Positions 22,701 to 34,859 are shown, counted from the stretch's first letter. The stretch is DNA of 64,000 nucleotides from Cephalopachus bancanus (GCA_027257055.1 JAPVLO010000162.1:2108001-2172000), one strand, 5' to 3'. Notes: a model not told the origin generated them from the letters alone. Numbers and translations: made by a program.

Positions 22701-23780
22701 AATTTGTCCTCTTGGTAGCTAATGTTGAAAATATTATTTATATTAACAGGCAAAATAGGTTGGCAGTACACAGGCAATTATCTAGATTTTATGGATGTGG
22801 TTCTGCTCATAAATCTGGGTAACGATGGCATATCTCTTATGGGACTACATTACCTCGCAGGTTACCATAATTATATTGAATCAAGAGAATGTCCACTCAA
22901 AGATGAAGGCATCAGAATGATAGCCACTAGCTGATAGACAGACAGGCGGAAAGGTTCTGGTCTTCAACAAAAAAGAAACTTTCCAATTAACTATAAATGA
23001 ATACAATTTGAACACTGACCCCTTTTATATTCATTATATTCTCCAAAGTGATTTCATTGCTTGAAGGTTAAGGGATGTGAAATTAAAGTACTCCCCTTTT
23101 TCATATGATAAAAACAATGTAGGTAGTTAAACTGTCAAATGCACTAAACCCAGAAATAGAGATTCTGATTTCTGTAGAGATGTGATTTCATTTCAGCATT
23201 CTTTCAGTCTGAAACTTCTTCTGGTATTGCAGAGTGTTGTAGTCTTGGCCCTGATGTAAATCAGTTGGTATTTTCAAAATATAAACTTGCATAATTGAAT
23301 CAAATAAGAAGTACAAATCTAGGAATCAGAATGTAATTTTTTTGCTTTCATTTTGTCAAAATTGTTAAGTGGAAGTACTTATTAAATTTAAAATACTGAA
23401 AAAATTTTTAACCTGTTAATAATCTTTGTTATATCAGGTAGGATATTTCAATTCTCCTCTGTAAACATTAGAAAAACTTACTGTTGTCATAGACTTACAA
23501 AAAAAGTTCAGAGTTTTTATAAGTTGATAAAAATGTTGTACCAGGCCACTTGATTAAAGAGTATCCAGAGAGGAAAGAAAAAAATTCATGTTTAGCCTAA
23601 GCGTTTTGTGTTTTTTGTTTTCTACCTTTAGCTAATATTTAACTAATTATAATAACAATGAGACTGGAGTTCAAAAAATAATGTCTGAGCTGGATATTTT
23701 ATTAGAAAAAATAAGGACTTTCTTTCAGTTTGGTTCCCTAGATCAATACCTGCAAATATGCCTGGGTTCCATCTCTGCAG
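19750..23780. other. Longest repeat-poor stretch (4 kb), no gene seen
   Basis: Apart from a 12-A tract near 20880 and a 10-A tract near 22400, I recognise no transposon family here. Open frames reach at most 98 codons. Two overlapping forward frames at 22526-22822 and 22722-22934 are the most protein-like, but they overlap in different frames and neither has a known motif. So few repeats in a repeat-rich window could mean constrained non-coding sequence or very old decayed repeats. Confidence 0.45.
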
Positions 23781-23784
23781 TTCA

Positions 23785-24330
23785 AAATACTGTGGTTTTT
23801 ACTGTTATATAGATAGCCTGATGGTGGATTGCATCATTGACCTCAGTTCTCCATCTCTCCCTTGCACCAGCCCCTTTGCCATTTAACTTGATAGTCCATT
23901 TCCACTGAGAGCAGGACATAATCCTCTGTCCCTGGTCTTGTCCATATGGCTTGTTTTGGTCAATAGAATGGGGTAGAGGTGAGAGCACACTGACTCTGAG
24001 CTTAGGTCTCAAGAGCTCCTGTGTATTTCCAATGGCAAGTTCCTCTTCCATTGCCATGACAATGTGTCTGGATAACTTGCTGGAGGATGGGAGACATGGG
24101 GAACAGGGCAGAGGAATCGCAGTCACCCCAGTCAAGGCCAGCTGACATCAGCTAACAGCCAGCTGACTGCAGATAGGTGAACAGGTCTGGCCAAGATGAG
24201 CAGAGCCATCTAGTCAACTCCCAGCTGGCCCAGGCATAAACAGCAAGTGCTTATTGCTGAATACTACTGAGTTTTTCGTGGCTCTTTGTTATGCGTTACC
24301 GTTGTGGAAGTAGATATCTGATACATGACT
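23785..24330 (-). mobile_element. Old LTR, probably MLT-like MaLR, reverse or undetermined
   Basis: Landmarks are CATATGGCTTGTTTTGGTCA, ATAGAATGGGGTAGAGGTGA, TCTGAGCTTAGGTCTCAAGAG, AACTTGCTGGAGGATGGGAG, TGAGTTTTTCGTGGCTCTTT and GTTATGCGTTACC with a GATACAT end. These follow an old interspersed repeat family common in mammals (the 'GGCCAATAGAATG...AAGTTTTGGGGTGGTTTGTTACGCAGCA' block order). I place it among ancient LTRs but the family name and strand are uncertain. Confidence 0.6.
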
Positions 24331-24624
24331 TCTGCTGATCTACCATCAGAGGTCAAAATATGTTGACTTGTATTTTTCCATCAGTGGGGATGAGTTGCTG
24401 TAAGCTGGTTGCTTTCTTTCAGAATCTCCTAGTAGTATAAATTCAAGAGTAGATTGATTGGCTGGGGGAGGGGGCGGGGATGGGTTGTCACAGAATGGCG
24501 TTCAATCCTATAAAGCTCAATGGCTTACGAACAAGACAGAGATGCAGCCTTTGACCTTGACTTATTTTCACTTACAATGATCAGTTTTACCTCCTTCCCT
24601 TTTTTGCTTCTATTTTTTTCTTTA

Positions 24625-24705
24625 ACTGCTCAGCAAATATTAACTAAATATTTATTTTGTGCCTCCCTCCTATGTGTCAGACAGTCACTGGGGGACCACA
24701 TAGAC
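24625..24705 (-). mobile_element. L2 3' end fragment, reverse strand
   Basis: AGCAAATATTAACTAAATAT, TTATTTTGTGCCTCCCTCC, TATGTGTCAGACAGTCACTG matches the antisense L2 terminus (CAAATATTTATTGAGC...CTATGTGCCAGGCACTG). Confidence 0.65.
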
Positions 24706-24709
24706 TAGA

Positions 24710-25915
24710 CTGAGGGAGGGTTTGCATGATGCACTTACTTTGGACCAGTTAAGAAGAAATAATTTAGGTAAATCATCAATGTGAGGATATTTGGTGAGTA
24801 TTTAGGCATGCAGTTCTTAAATCAGGAGAAAGAAAAGGGAAATTGGACCTGCTACCCAGGACAAATGAGGCAGAATTCTGCGGATACTTTATCAAATTGA
24901 ATATCATGATGCCCCTCCCACTCTGGCCAGTCCTAAATAAAGCCACTTCTCTGCACTGGAGATGACTCATTGCATTCACAAGAAAGCACTTGAGAATTAC
25001 TGTTGTTTACAGAAAGCATCACCAGCATCAGGGTTTAAGAATACCTCACAGTTAAAAAGCAAACACATTTGCAATGATGAGTGATGAAAAAAGGGCTCAA
25101 ACCTGCTTAAGTCTGCAGGTCTTTCTGACGTACGGTGTGTGCTCATGTTAGGTAGCAGGGGAGGATGTGGAAAGAGATCACGGAGGGTAGGTGTTTGTCG
25201 GCAATCCAAATTCCTATAAAAGGCACTTTTGAAGCTTCTAACTTTTATGGCAGTTTTGGATTTACAATATAATACAAAAACCTGGGTGATGAAAACCATG
25301 ACAAAATAAAAGTTCCTCTCACTGCTTTGGAGCCTCAGTGTTTACGTTATCATTTAATACAAGATAAAAGTCTCAGGGATGGGTGTGTGGAGAGCTGATT
25401 GGAGGAGAATTGTTGTCAACTCAGCCCTGGTAGATTGATGGGGGAGGTTCTGCCAGGTCAAGGTGAGTGAGTGTCCTCAGACTGGTCTGGATGGTTTGGA
25501 CTTGACTCCCTGGGTAAAGTGAATTACTTGATTTATTAAGAAACCTTACTTGCTATTTGATAAGCACTGTATCAGACTTGGCTGGAGGTGCTCTTGATAG
25601 ATTGGTGGGGGAGATGAAACATGGCATGAAAACAAGTTAAAAAAAATGATGTTGGATGTACAAAGTAAGATTCTCATCATGTACAAAATAATAAAGTACA
25701 GATGGCAGTTCATTCATTGAAGATGGTAAGTGTTGGTCTTTTGCACAATGTTTAAGATGAAAGTGCCTTGCCGAGAAAACATGATAATGCTTCAGATGGG
25801 ACTGTGACATCAGTAGCCTGTCCTCCCAGAAACCTTAGCAGAGCTAAGATCTTCCTATTCTGTACTTTATTAATGTCTTTAAATAAGAAACTTTCACTAT
25901 TATTATTTAAGAAGT
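24710..25915. other. Non-repeat sequence, no gene seen
   Basis: About 1.2 kb without a recognised repeat. Reverse frames at 24776-24979 and 24997-25299 are the longest and have no recognisable motif. Confidence 0.45.
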
Positions 25916-25919
25916 ACTA

Positions 25920-26205
25920 TCACTTAGAACTGATGATTCTTGGCTTAACCACTTATTGATTATTGGGTCAAGTTATTGACTTCTGTGTCACAGTTTTCTT
26001 ATCTACAAAATGGAGTCATCAATAATGCCTCTGTCATAGGGTTGTTGTTAGGATTCAGTGAGCCCTGCTGAAATATTCCACGTAGAAGTGCTTAGAAATG
26101 ATAACCGTGATTACATGTCAAGGACAGGGACAGATTTTTTTATTTCTCAAACCTAGCACTGTGCTGTTCCCATTGTCGGCCCTCAGTAAATGTTGTTAGA
26201 TGGAT
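25920..26205 (+). mobile_element. MIR followed by L2 3' end
   Basis: The MIR part (25920-26115) reads 'GGCTTAACCACTTATTGATT', 'GGGTCAAGTTATTGACTTC', 'TTATCTACAAAATGGAGTCA', 'CATAGGGTTGTTGTTAGGAT' and 'GTAGAAGTGCTTAGAAATG'. The L2 part (about 26120-26205) reads AAGGACAGGGACAGAT, CCTAGCACTGTGCTGTTCCC and CTCAGTAAATGTTGTTAGAT. These are two separate old insertions side by side. Confidence 0.8.
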
Positions 26206-26209
26206 GTGT

Positions 26210-27745
26210 GAAGAATGGCTGGCACCAAGAGACTAACCCCAGAGACGATTATTACATGAGATCGAATGAGTTGAATGGAGGAAAAATGAAATCAGAGCTA
26301 AAAAAAAGATCTTTGATTGCTTAATCTCATTCTATTATCATTTTTACAGATGAGAAGGCAGGTGTGAGTACATTCATGTTAATCTGACTCATTTGAACAT
26401 GGTGGACAGAGAATGATATGAAGTTCCTGACTAGGAGACAAGTTGTGCTTGTGTGTAGAGATGAAAGAAGTCAAGAAATGAGAACAGGAGCCATGGGCTC
26501 TGAGACCTGTAATGGGGAGATCTGACAAAAAAGGGGGATTGGAAGGAGGCCCATGCCCAAAAATCACACAGAGGAAAGGCTAGGAGTTCATAATTCAGAG
26601 GAAAGAAGATGAGACCCAAATGGTATCTATGATAAAAGAGTTGGTGCCAGTTACGGTCTATTAGTTGCTGGCTTTGGAGGTCATCTGGGTGAACTACTGT
26701 TTGGTATTTGTATGGAAAACCCTAAATTTAATTTTCTGACTTTAAGGGCTCGAGACTCACTTTGAGTACGCAGATGGACATGCCGTTCTGTTTTTGAAAT
26801 TGGATGCTAAAAAACCACTCCTGCTTGTTTTGACATGAGCATTCTTCTTTAAAAATAAATCCTCACTCAAAATAGCTGGTCTTGGCAGTGGAAAAAACAG
26901 AAGTGTGTATGTATAACATCTCAAGGTACATGGTGTTGGGTTATTATAATCTAGATATGTTGATATTCAATGATGTTGCTTTAGACAGCTTGTTCTTTGT
27001 CAGGATATGCAACTTGGAAGAAAGTTCTGGGTTTGTTAAAAGACACTGATTGTGGTGTTCTTATTGAGTATTCTCAACTAGAGTAGGCGATCAACAGATG
27101 TTTATCTTTCTCCCACTGAGTGAGGAAACAGATGAATTAAGGTGAAAGGGGCCTTGCTGAATTGTGTGGCACCTGGTGTCTCTTGGTTATGCACAACTGT
27201 GGAAGCCAACTGCAGACACCTGAGTTGACATAACCTCAACTGTCAGAACTTTAGGGATTTCCTGCTTTTCTCACATCCCTCACCTCATAAAGCTCTTCCC
27301 AAGTGAGGTCCTCTTGCCCAAGTTCTTTCATGCTCACTGCAGTCCTATGATGATTCTGAGCTATGTGTGAAGAGCAAGGAGAGCACCTAATCAACTTTTG
27401 GGGATGGGAGAAGGCTCCACAGGGGAGGTGCATCTGATTTACACTACTTTTGCCTAAGTAAGATCTATCTTATTAAAATTGAAAAGCACTTGTCAGCAAA
27501 GTAGTATGTTTTGTATCTTCTTTATGCATACACATTTTATCAGAGTCTAGGCAGGTAACAGATGAAGAGAAATAAATTAAGGGACAGTTTCAAACATGTG
27601 GGAGAGGTGAGGAAATGCAAATAAAAGATGGAGCAAAAGCTGAAGGCACCGGGGAATGGGCTATAGGCTGTGTGCCGGAAGCTGAGGCCTTGGGGAAGGA
27701 ATGCAGTCATTGTCTACCACAGCACAGCAGGGAAGGAGCTAAGAA
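26210..27745. other. Non-repeat sequence, no gene seen
   Basis: No repeat family or gene is recognised over about 1.5 kb. Two reverse frames overlap at 26379-26619 in different phases, which argues against either being real. Confidence 0.45.
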
Positions 27746-27752
27746 AATAAAT

Positions 27753-28127
27753 ATAATGGAACAGTATGCAGCCATAAAGAAGAACAAAATTATGGCCTTG
27801 GCAGCAACCTGGATACATTTGGAGACCATCATACTACAGAAACTATCACAGAAACAAAGGACTGAATACCACATATACTCACTTATATGTGGGCCCTGGA
27901 CACTAGTCACATCAGCACAAGGGTGGGATCCACAGATGCTGGGCACTGAGAGGGGAGGGAGGGAGGAAGAAGAGCATGTGGCAACACAATGGGTACCCGG
28001 TCCACTACCAGGGGGAGTGAGGGCCAGAGAGAAGCCCAAACTTCGCCTGCATGCAGGCTTCTTATGTAGCAAATCCTCATTTGTACCCGACAACTCTAAA
28101 ATAAACAAGCAAGTAAATAAGGAAATA
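27753..28127 (+). mobile_element. L1 3' end, 5'-truncated
   Basis: It starts in late ORF2 (ATGGAACAGTATGCAGCCAT, GCAACCTGGATACATTTGG) and continues through CTCACTTATATGTGGGCCCTG into the 3' UTR (CACTACCAGGGGGAGTGAG, CCAAACTTCGCCTGCATGC, TTCTTATGTAGCAAATCC), ending in an A-rich tail. A 239-codon open frame that crosses it (27615-28334) joins unique DNA to L1 UTR and is fortuitous. Confidence 0.92.
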
Positions 28128-28129
28128 CA

Positions 28130-28970
28130 TCCTCTTGCCTCACTTTCCTCCTGCCTGAGATCTTCTGCTACTTGGCCTTCCTGGAAAGCCAGTGTGAAGG
28201 GACCCCTTAATGTAGACTGTAAAGCCCAATCCCTAGAGCTGGTTGGAGGTTGTGGAGAGTGTTATTTATCTGGAGTGGCAGCGGAGAATACCTATCACCA
28301 TACCTGTTACATTTCTTGGCTTGAATCTTCCTAAGTGGCGGTGTCTAATCAAAACATAGAGTCATTTCTCTCTCCCTCCCACCAAGACAGTGATGTTGAA
28401 CATATTTCTGATCTAATAGGTTTTTCTTGTCTGGATATCTGCCCTTCTTATCTCTTTCACTGTGGTTTATGCACTTTCTGTCTGCGTTCTCCACATCATC
28501 TCCTTCACCTCTCTGGCCAAGAGCTCTTTTTGTCTTATGCCATTATGGCATATTTATCACGATACTATGTTCTCCATAGTACAAATAAATACATAAGGAA
28601 TTTTCCATAGCTCTTTCACCCGTTAAGGCTCAAATCAGTGCACATTATTAATTAAGCCACAAAATACCCTCGTGAGATAGATAGCAATGCATACATAATG
28701 AGAAAGAGGAAAAGAGACAGAAATGTATCAAGATGATTAAATGGGTAAAAATTTTCATGTGTGCCTGAGTGAAAGATTAAAATACTTGCACCATATTGTA
28801 TACATGGATTCTCGCTGGCATCACCTTAGACACTACATTGCTAGCGATCTTGGATCCCCTCCTTATTGGTCCTCCAAATGCAGCAAGGTCTCTTAAACAA
28901 TGTTAACCCCTAAAGTGATAAACGTGGCTGAGCCCAGTGCATGGGTATCTACTTGGGTAATGGAGTGAAA
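28130..28970. other. Non-repeat sequence, no gene seen
   Basis: No repeat or gene is recognised. A 91-codon frame (28335-28610) resembles nothing known. Confidence 0.45.
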
Positions 28971-31181
28971 TGGGGAATGTGTTTTCATACAATCCAATTT
29001 ATCAAATTTTTCTTTCATGGATTATGCTTTTGGTGTTGTATTTAAAGGTCTATTGTCAAACCTAAGGTCACCTAAATTTTCTCCTATTTTCTGTTAAAAG
29101 TTTTATAATTTCGTATTTTACATTTAGGTTTATGATCCATTTTGAGTTAATTTTTGTTAAAGGGGTAATGTCTGTATCTCGGTTCTTTTTACTGTTTTCT
29201 TTTTTTTGTATATAAACATTCACATATTCCAGTGCCATTTGGTGAAAAGACTGTCTTTCTCCATTGAATTGTTGTTGCTCCTTTGTCAAAGATCAGCTAA
29301 TTATATTTGTGTGGGCCTATTTCTGGGCTCTGTGCTCTGTTCCATTTATCTATATGTCTATTCTTTTTGCTAATACCACACTGCCTTTATAGTAAGTCTT
29401 GAAATTGGGTATTGTGAGTCCTTCAAACTTAGTATTCTTCAATATTTTGTTATTTTTCTAGGTCTTTTCCATATAAACTTTAGAATCAGTTTACCTAATA
29501 TACAACATAGTCTTGCTGGGATTTTGATTGGGTTTGCTTTGTCTATAGACCAAGCTGAGAAGAACTGATATCTTAATAATATTGAGTCTTCCTATCCGTG
29601 AACATGGAATATCTTTCCATTTATTTGGATTTTCTTTGATTTTTAAAATGAGTTTTGTAGTTTTCTTCATACAGATCTTTTATATATTTTGTTATATTTG
29701 TACCTAAGTATTTTATCTTTTTGGGTGCTATTGCAAATGTATTTTTTTCCTAATTTTAAATTCTAAGTGCTCATTGTTGGCATATAAAAAAGCAGTTGAC
29801 TTTGGTATATAGTCTTCTATATATCCTTGTATAGCAACCTTGCTGAATTTACTAATTCCAGAAAATTTTCCCCTCATACTTTGGGATTTTCTATATTGAC
29901 AGTTCTGCTGTCTATGAACAAATATAATTTAATTTTTTCTTTCAAGTGTATAAACCTTTTATTGTCTTGTTTAAATAAGTAAGAATGGTGAGAGGGGACC
30001 ATCTTGCCTTGTTCATGATCTTACAGAGAAAGTGACCAGCTCCTCTCCATTAAGTATGATGTCAGCTGTAGGTTTTTTTGTAGATTTTTAAAATCAAGTC
30101 AAGGAAGTTTCCCTTAGTCCTAGTTTACTGAGAGTTTGTATGGTATCTGGATATTGGATTTTGTCACATGCCTTTTCTGCACCAATTAATATAATCATAC
30201 AATTTTTCTTTTTTAGCCTGATGATGTGGTAGATTACATTGATTTGTTTTCAAGTATTAAACAGCCTTGTATAACTAGAATAAATCCCACTTCGTCATAG
30301 TGCATAATTAGTTTTATACAATGTTGTATTTTATTTGCTAATACCTTGTTGAGGATTTTTACATTTGTATCCATAAGAGAGATTGATCTGTAGTTTTCCT
30401 TTTTTTGTAATATTCTTATCTTCTTTTGGTATTAGGGTAATTCTGGACTCAGAATGAGTTAGAAAGTGTTGTCTGTTCTTCTATTTTCTAAAAGAAATTG
30501 TGGAGAATTGTGTCATTTCTTCTTTAAATGTTCGGTGGAATTCATCACCGAAACCATCTGGGCCTGGTGCTATTTCTTGGATGATTGTTAATTATTGATT
30601 CAATTTCATTAGTAGCTACGGTCCTATTCAGATGATCTATTTTTCCTTTTTCTGAGTTTTGGTAGTTTGTGTCTTCTATTTATTGGTTCATTTAATCTAA
30701 TTTTTCAAATCTGCAGGCAGAGAGTTGTTTGTAGTATCTCTTTATTATCTTTTTAATGTTCATGTGATTGGTAGTGATGACTTCTTTTTCTTTCTGACAT
30801 TGGTTATTTGTGTTTTTAATTTTTCTTGATTAACCTAGCTAGAGTTTTATAAACTTTATTTTTTTCAAAAAACTAACTTTTGATTTAATTGATTTTTCTC
30901 TTCTGTTTTCCTGTTTTTGATTTAATTGATTTGTATTCTGATTTATTTATTTTTCTCTTGCTTCAAGGTTTAAATTGTTCTTTTTCTCTAATTTCTTATG
31001 GTAGGAAGTTTTGATTATTGACTTTATATCTTTCTTCTTTTCTGACCTATCCATTTAATGTTGTAAATTTCCTTCCAGAATGACTTTACTGAATCCCACA
31101 AATTTTGATGTTATATTTTCATTTCTGTTACGTTCAAAATATTTTTTAATTTCTCTTGAGACTTCCACTTTGAGCCATGTG

Positions 31182-31373
31182 TTATTTAGACATATGTTGT
31201 TTGATCTCTGAATATTTTGGGAATTTTCCAATTCTCTTTCTGTTACTGATCTCCAGTTTAATTCTATTGTGATCTGAGAACATACTCATTATGATTTCTA
31301 GTCTTTTAAATTTGTTATGGTTTGTTTTATGGTCCAGAATATGTTCTGCTTGTGATCTTGGGAAGATGTACAT
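31182..31373 (-). pseudogene. L1 ORF2 endonuclease remnant
   Basis: A 63-codon open stretch of ORF2p. It contains a DHKTNHNKFKRLEII segment followed by MFSDHNRIKLEI. The SDH triplet is the conserved end of the L1 apurinic/apyrimidinic-like endonuclease domain, which nicks target DNA during retrotransposition. Upstream and downstream frames are broken, so this is a fossil with no expected product. Confidence 0.8.
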
Positions 31374-31480
31374 ACATGTTAAGGATTATTATCATGATGT
31401 AATGCCTTTCTGTATCTCTGATAATTTTTTTTAACTGGTTTGATTTGTTTGAAATTAATATAGCTACCCCAGATTTCTTT

Positions 31481-31770
31481 TTTTTTTTTGAGTTGGAGTC
31501 TCATTCCGTCGCCCAGACTGGAGTGCAGTATCCGCTCCCGGCCACCACAGCCTCGACCTGCTAGGGCTCCGGTGATCCTTCCGCCTCAGCCTTCCAAGTA
31601 GCTGGAACTACAGGTGCATGCTACCACACCCGGCTAATTTTTTTGATTTTATGTAGAGATGAGGTCTCGCCAAGTTGCCCGGGCGGGTCTCGAACCCGTG
31701 GGCTCAGGCAGTCTACTAACCTCAGCCTCCCAAAGCGCTGGGATTTCAGGCTGAGCCACCAAGCCCGACT
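31481..31770 (-). mobile_element. Derived-subfamily Alu, reverse strand
   Basis: It is flanked by an 11-bp duplication CAGATTTCTTT (31470-31480 and 31771-31781). The left monomer holds CGGGTCTCGAACCCG at 31684-31698, which on the element strand is a strong pol III B box. The right monomer has CCGCTCCCGGCCACCAC, an eroded form of the hairpin seen at 58631. It is little diverged from the copies at 38160 and 58588, so it belongs to the youngest Alu group in the window. Confidence 0.95.
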
Positions 31771-31830
31771 CAGATTTCTTTTTGTTAGTGTTAGAATGTT
31801 ATATGCTCTATCTCTATCCCTTTACCTTTT

Positions 31831-32138
31831 TTTTTTTTGTTGTTGTTTGAGTCAGGGTCTCACTCTGTTGTCCAGACTAGAGTGCAGTGGCATGATCATG
31901 GCTTACTTGCAGACTTGAACTCCTGGGCTCAAGCAATCCTCCCTCCTCAGTCTCTCAAGTAGCTGAGACTAAAGGCATGTGTCACCACACCTGGCTAATT
32001 TTTAAAAAATGTTTATATTTTTGTAGAGAAAAGGTCTTGCTATGTTGCCCAGGCTGATCTCAAACTCCTAGGCTCCAGTGATTCTCCTGCCTGAGTCTCC
32101 CAAAATGCTGGGATTACAGGTGTAAGCTGACACCCAGC
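31831..32138 (-). mobile_element. Alu dimer (J-like), reverse strand
   Basis: An ordinary old dimer: GAGTCAGGGTCTCACTCTG, GTGCAGTGGCATGATCATGG, CTCAAGCAATCCTCCCTCC, CAGGCTGATCTCAAACTCC and TGCTGGGATTACAGGTGTAAG. The flanks CCCTTTACCTTTT and CCCTTTTACTTTT are a diverged target duplication. It lies 50 bp from the derived Alu, inside the same L1. Confidence 0.94.
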
Positions 32139-33804
32139 CCCTTTTACTTTTAATTTGTTTGAGTCTTTATAGTTAGAGTAGGTTTTTTAAGGCAACATAC
32201 AGTTAGATCTTGTTTTTTTATCCACTCTGACAAGCTTAGTCTTTTACTTTTTATTGAAACCATTCACATTTAAAGTGATTATATATATATCACTACATAT
32301 ATTTATGTTGCTGTATAAGTGATATAGTTGCATTAATATCTGTTATGTTTATATCTGTTTTATAATAATTTCAATTGTTCTTTTTCCTGTGTTCCAACAC
32401 TTTTCTGCCTTCTTTGGTTTTGATTGAGCATTTCATGTTATTTTATTCTTATCTCCTCACTTAGCAATTATACATTTTTAAAATCTTTTAAAATGATTCT
32501 TTAGAGTTTGCAATATATATTTTTAATCTTCTAATAATACTATGCCACTGCATGGCGATGAAGGTTCTTACTCATAACAGCATCCTAATTTCTCCCTCCT
32601 ATCTCTTATGACATTGCTGTCTTTCATTTCACTTATTTATACGCTACAATGACCCAACACATTGTTACTACTGTTAATTTAAGTAAACAGCTATCAGAAC
32701 AATTGAGAATAAGAAAAATAAATTATTTTAGTTTGTTTTCATTCATTCTTTCTCTGTTGCTTTTCCTTTCTTTATGTAGATTTAAGTTTCTAAACTATAT
32801 CATTTTATTTCTCCTTGAATAACTTATTATTATAACATTTCTGCAGCACAGGTCTGCTGGTCATGAATTCTCTCTTTTTTGTATGAGGAAATTTTTATTT
32901 CTTCTTTACTTTTGAATAACAATTTTTCTGGATGTAGAATTTCTGGGTTGATGAATTTTGTCTTTCGATACTTTAAATATTTCATTCCACTCTTTTTTTG
33001 CTTGCATTGTTTCAGATAAGAGATGTGCTGTAATTCTTAATCTTTTTCTTCTATATGTAATGTGTTTTTTCCTCTGGCTTCTTTTAAGACTTTGTAATGA
33101 GTTTTCTGCAGTTTTAATATGATATACCTATATGTAGTTTTTTTTTTTTAAAGTGTTTATCTTACTTGGTGTTCTCTGAACCACATGAATCTGTGGTTTG
33201 GTGTTTGTCATTGATTTTGGAAAATTCTGTTACTATTATTTTAAATAGTTTTTTTCTACTTGTTTTTTTTTTCCTTCTTCCTCTGGTATTCAAATTATGC
33301 ATAATTGTACTTTTTGAAATTATCCTACAGTTCCTGGACTTTCTGTTCTTTTTTTTGTATACTATTTTTTCTCTTTATATTTCAGTTTTGGAAATTTCTA
33401 TTGACGTATCTGCAAGCTCACTGGTTCTCTTTTTGACTGTGTCCAGTCTACTGAGGAGTGTACCAAAGTCTTTCTTCAGTTCTGTTACAGTCTTTGATCT
33501 TTAGCATTTCCTTTTGATTCTATCTCAGGTTTGCTTACATTACTTTTCTGTTCTTGCATGTTTTTTAAATTTTATTTTAGTCCTTAGCATGCTAATGACA
33601 GTTATTTTAAATTCCCTGCCTGAAAATTCCAAAACCTGTGCCATATTGGAGTCTTATTCTGATTCTGTCTCTCTTTAGACTTTTTTTTGCCTATTAGTAG
33701 GCCTTGTGGTTTTTTTGTCAAAAGCCAGATATGATGTATCAGCTAAGTAGGAACTGAGTAACATAGCTTTTTAGTGTGAAGTTTTCTGTTAATCTGTCTT
33801 GAAA

Positions 33805-34550
33805 TTAGAATGGTTTACATGTTTGCTATAGCTGCGGGTGCTAGATATTTAGAGGAGGATGAAAAAAATTCTATCCAGATAAGTGGATCAGGAAAGGCAT
33901 CAGGAAGCCCTGGTGTAGTTTTGTAACATGGATAGGGCTTGAACATGTGGAGTTAGGGTTGATCAGTCTGGATTAAATATTATAAAAAGGTCCAGAAGTA
34001 AGAAAGGGGGAAGTTTGAATGCTCCTAAATAATTTTGTTTGGCTAAGGTAGGGGAGTAATAAGAGTAGTGAGGCAGAAGAAGAGTTGGAGTTAAGGCTGG
34101 AGTCCAAGCAGACTAAGGGCTCAGTTTACACAAGGTCTGGAGAACCAGGCTGAGTAATCTCTATGCTGCACCTTTGCCTTTTTAAACATTGACAAATGGG
34201 AAGTCACACTTGGATAGTTGAAAAGGCATTCTGGGTTTGGGTTAATGGCAGAGAACAAATTCCAGTGTCAGCAAGGGAAACAGAAGGGGACTCCAGGCCT
34301 GATATTTTGGTTGTAGTGAAGGTTAACATGCATGAGGTAGTTGTTGCCTTTATATTTGTTCTCGGTGAATTTTTCCACCACTTTTGATTTTTAATTATTT
34401 TTGCTATAGGGCTTCATTTCTGATTTTTAAATGAAAATTATGTAAATTAGATTTCTTTCTGGTAATATATAGAAATGTTTTATACAGTTATTACCGTAAG
34501 AATGAAAGTTTGAATGTGAATGGGGATGAGATGGAGGGGAGTTTTCTAAA
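33805..34550. other. Non-repeat sequence, no gene seen
   Basis: No repeat or gene is recognised. The left edge may still be L1 5' sequence that I cannot identify. Confidence 0.4.
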
Positions 34551-34563
34551 ATTTAAGTGCTGA

Positions 34564-34845
34564 CCAGGTGTGGTGGTTCATAATCCCAGCACTTTGGGAG
34601 GCTGAGGTAGGCAGATTGCTTGAGCCCAGGAGTTCAAGACCAGCCTAGGCCACACAGTGAGACCTCATCTCTACAAAAGATAAAAAAATTAGCTGGGTGT
34701 GGTGGCACGTAGTCTCAGCTACTTGGGAGGCTGATGCAGGAAGATCCCTTGAGTCCAGAAGGTTGAGGCTGCAGTAAGCCATGATTGTGCCACTACACTC
34801 AAACCTGGGTGACAGAATGAAAGCCTGACTGGAAAAAAAAAAGAG
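34564..34845 (+). mobile_element. Alu dimer (J-like), forward
   Basis: The only dimeric Alu on the + strand here. It starts CCAGGTGTGGTGGTTCATAA, has the A-rich linker ACAAAAGATAAAAAAATTAG, and ends with an A10 tail. TTTAAGTGCTGA duplications flank it exactly (34552-34563 and 34846-34857). Confidence 0.96.
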
Positions 34846-34859
34846 TTTAAGTGCTGATG

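Larger units (their letters stand above)
28975..33800 (-). mobile_element. Long old L1 (L1M-type), reverse, broken by two Alus
   Basis: Read right to left, it goes from 5' UTR/ORF1-side sequence (33800 to about 32800, including a reversed TCAAAAGCCAGATATGATGT stretch) through the ORF2 endonuclease region to the distal ORF2 reverse-transcriptase/C-terminal region at about 29000. The 3' UTR and tail are missing at the left edge. Frameshifts and stops are frequent. The endonuclease fragment at 31182-31373 still shows an FSDHN motif. Two reverse Alus (31481-31770 and 31831-32138) sit inside it, each with flanking duplications. Confidence 0.9.

Noticed and set aside
22526..22934. Two overlapping forward frames (98 and 70 codons) that look protein-like
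   Set aside because: They are in different phases, share no motif with any family I know, and have no poly(A) or splice support. Could be re-opened if conservation is found.
27615..28334. 239-codon forward open frame, the longest in the window
   Set aside because: It runs from unique DNA through the ORF2 end and the 3' UTR of an L1 in a non-ORF2 frame, then into unique DNA. It has no motif, and the other L1 tails here lack such a frame.
31684..31698. tRNA-like GGTTCGA box as evidence of a tRNA gene
   Set aside because: It lies in the left monomer of an Alu at the normal B-box position. No cloverleaf can be formed around it.
33166..33504. 112-codon forward hydrophobic frame
   Set aside because: Antisense of the L1 5' region; same artefact of T-rich DNA.
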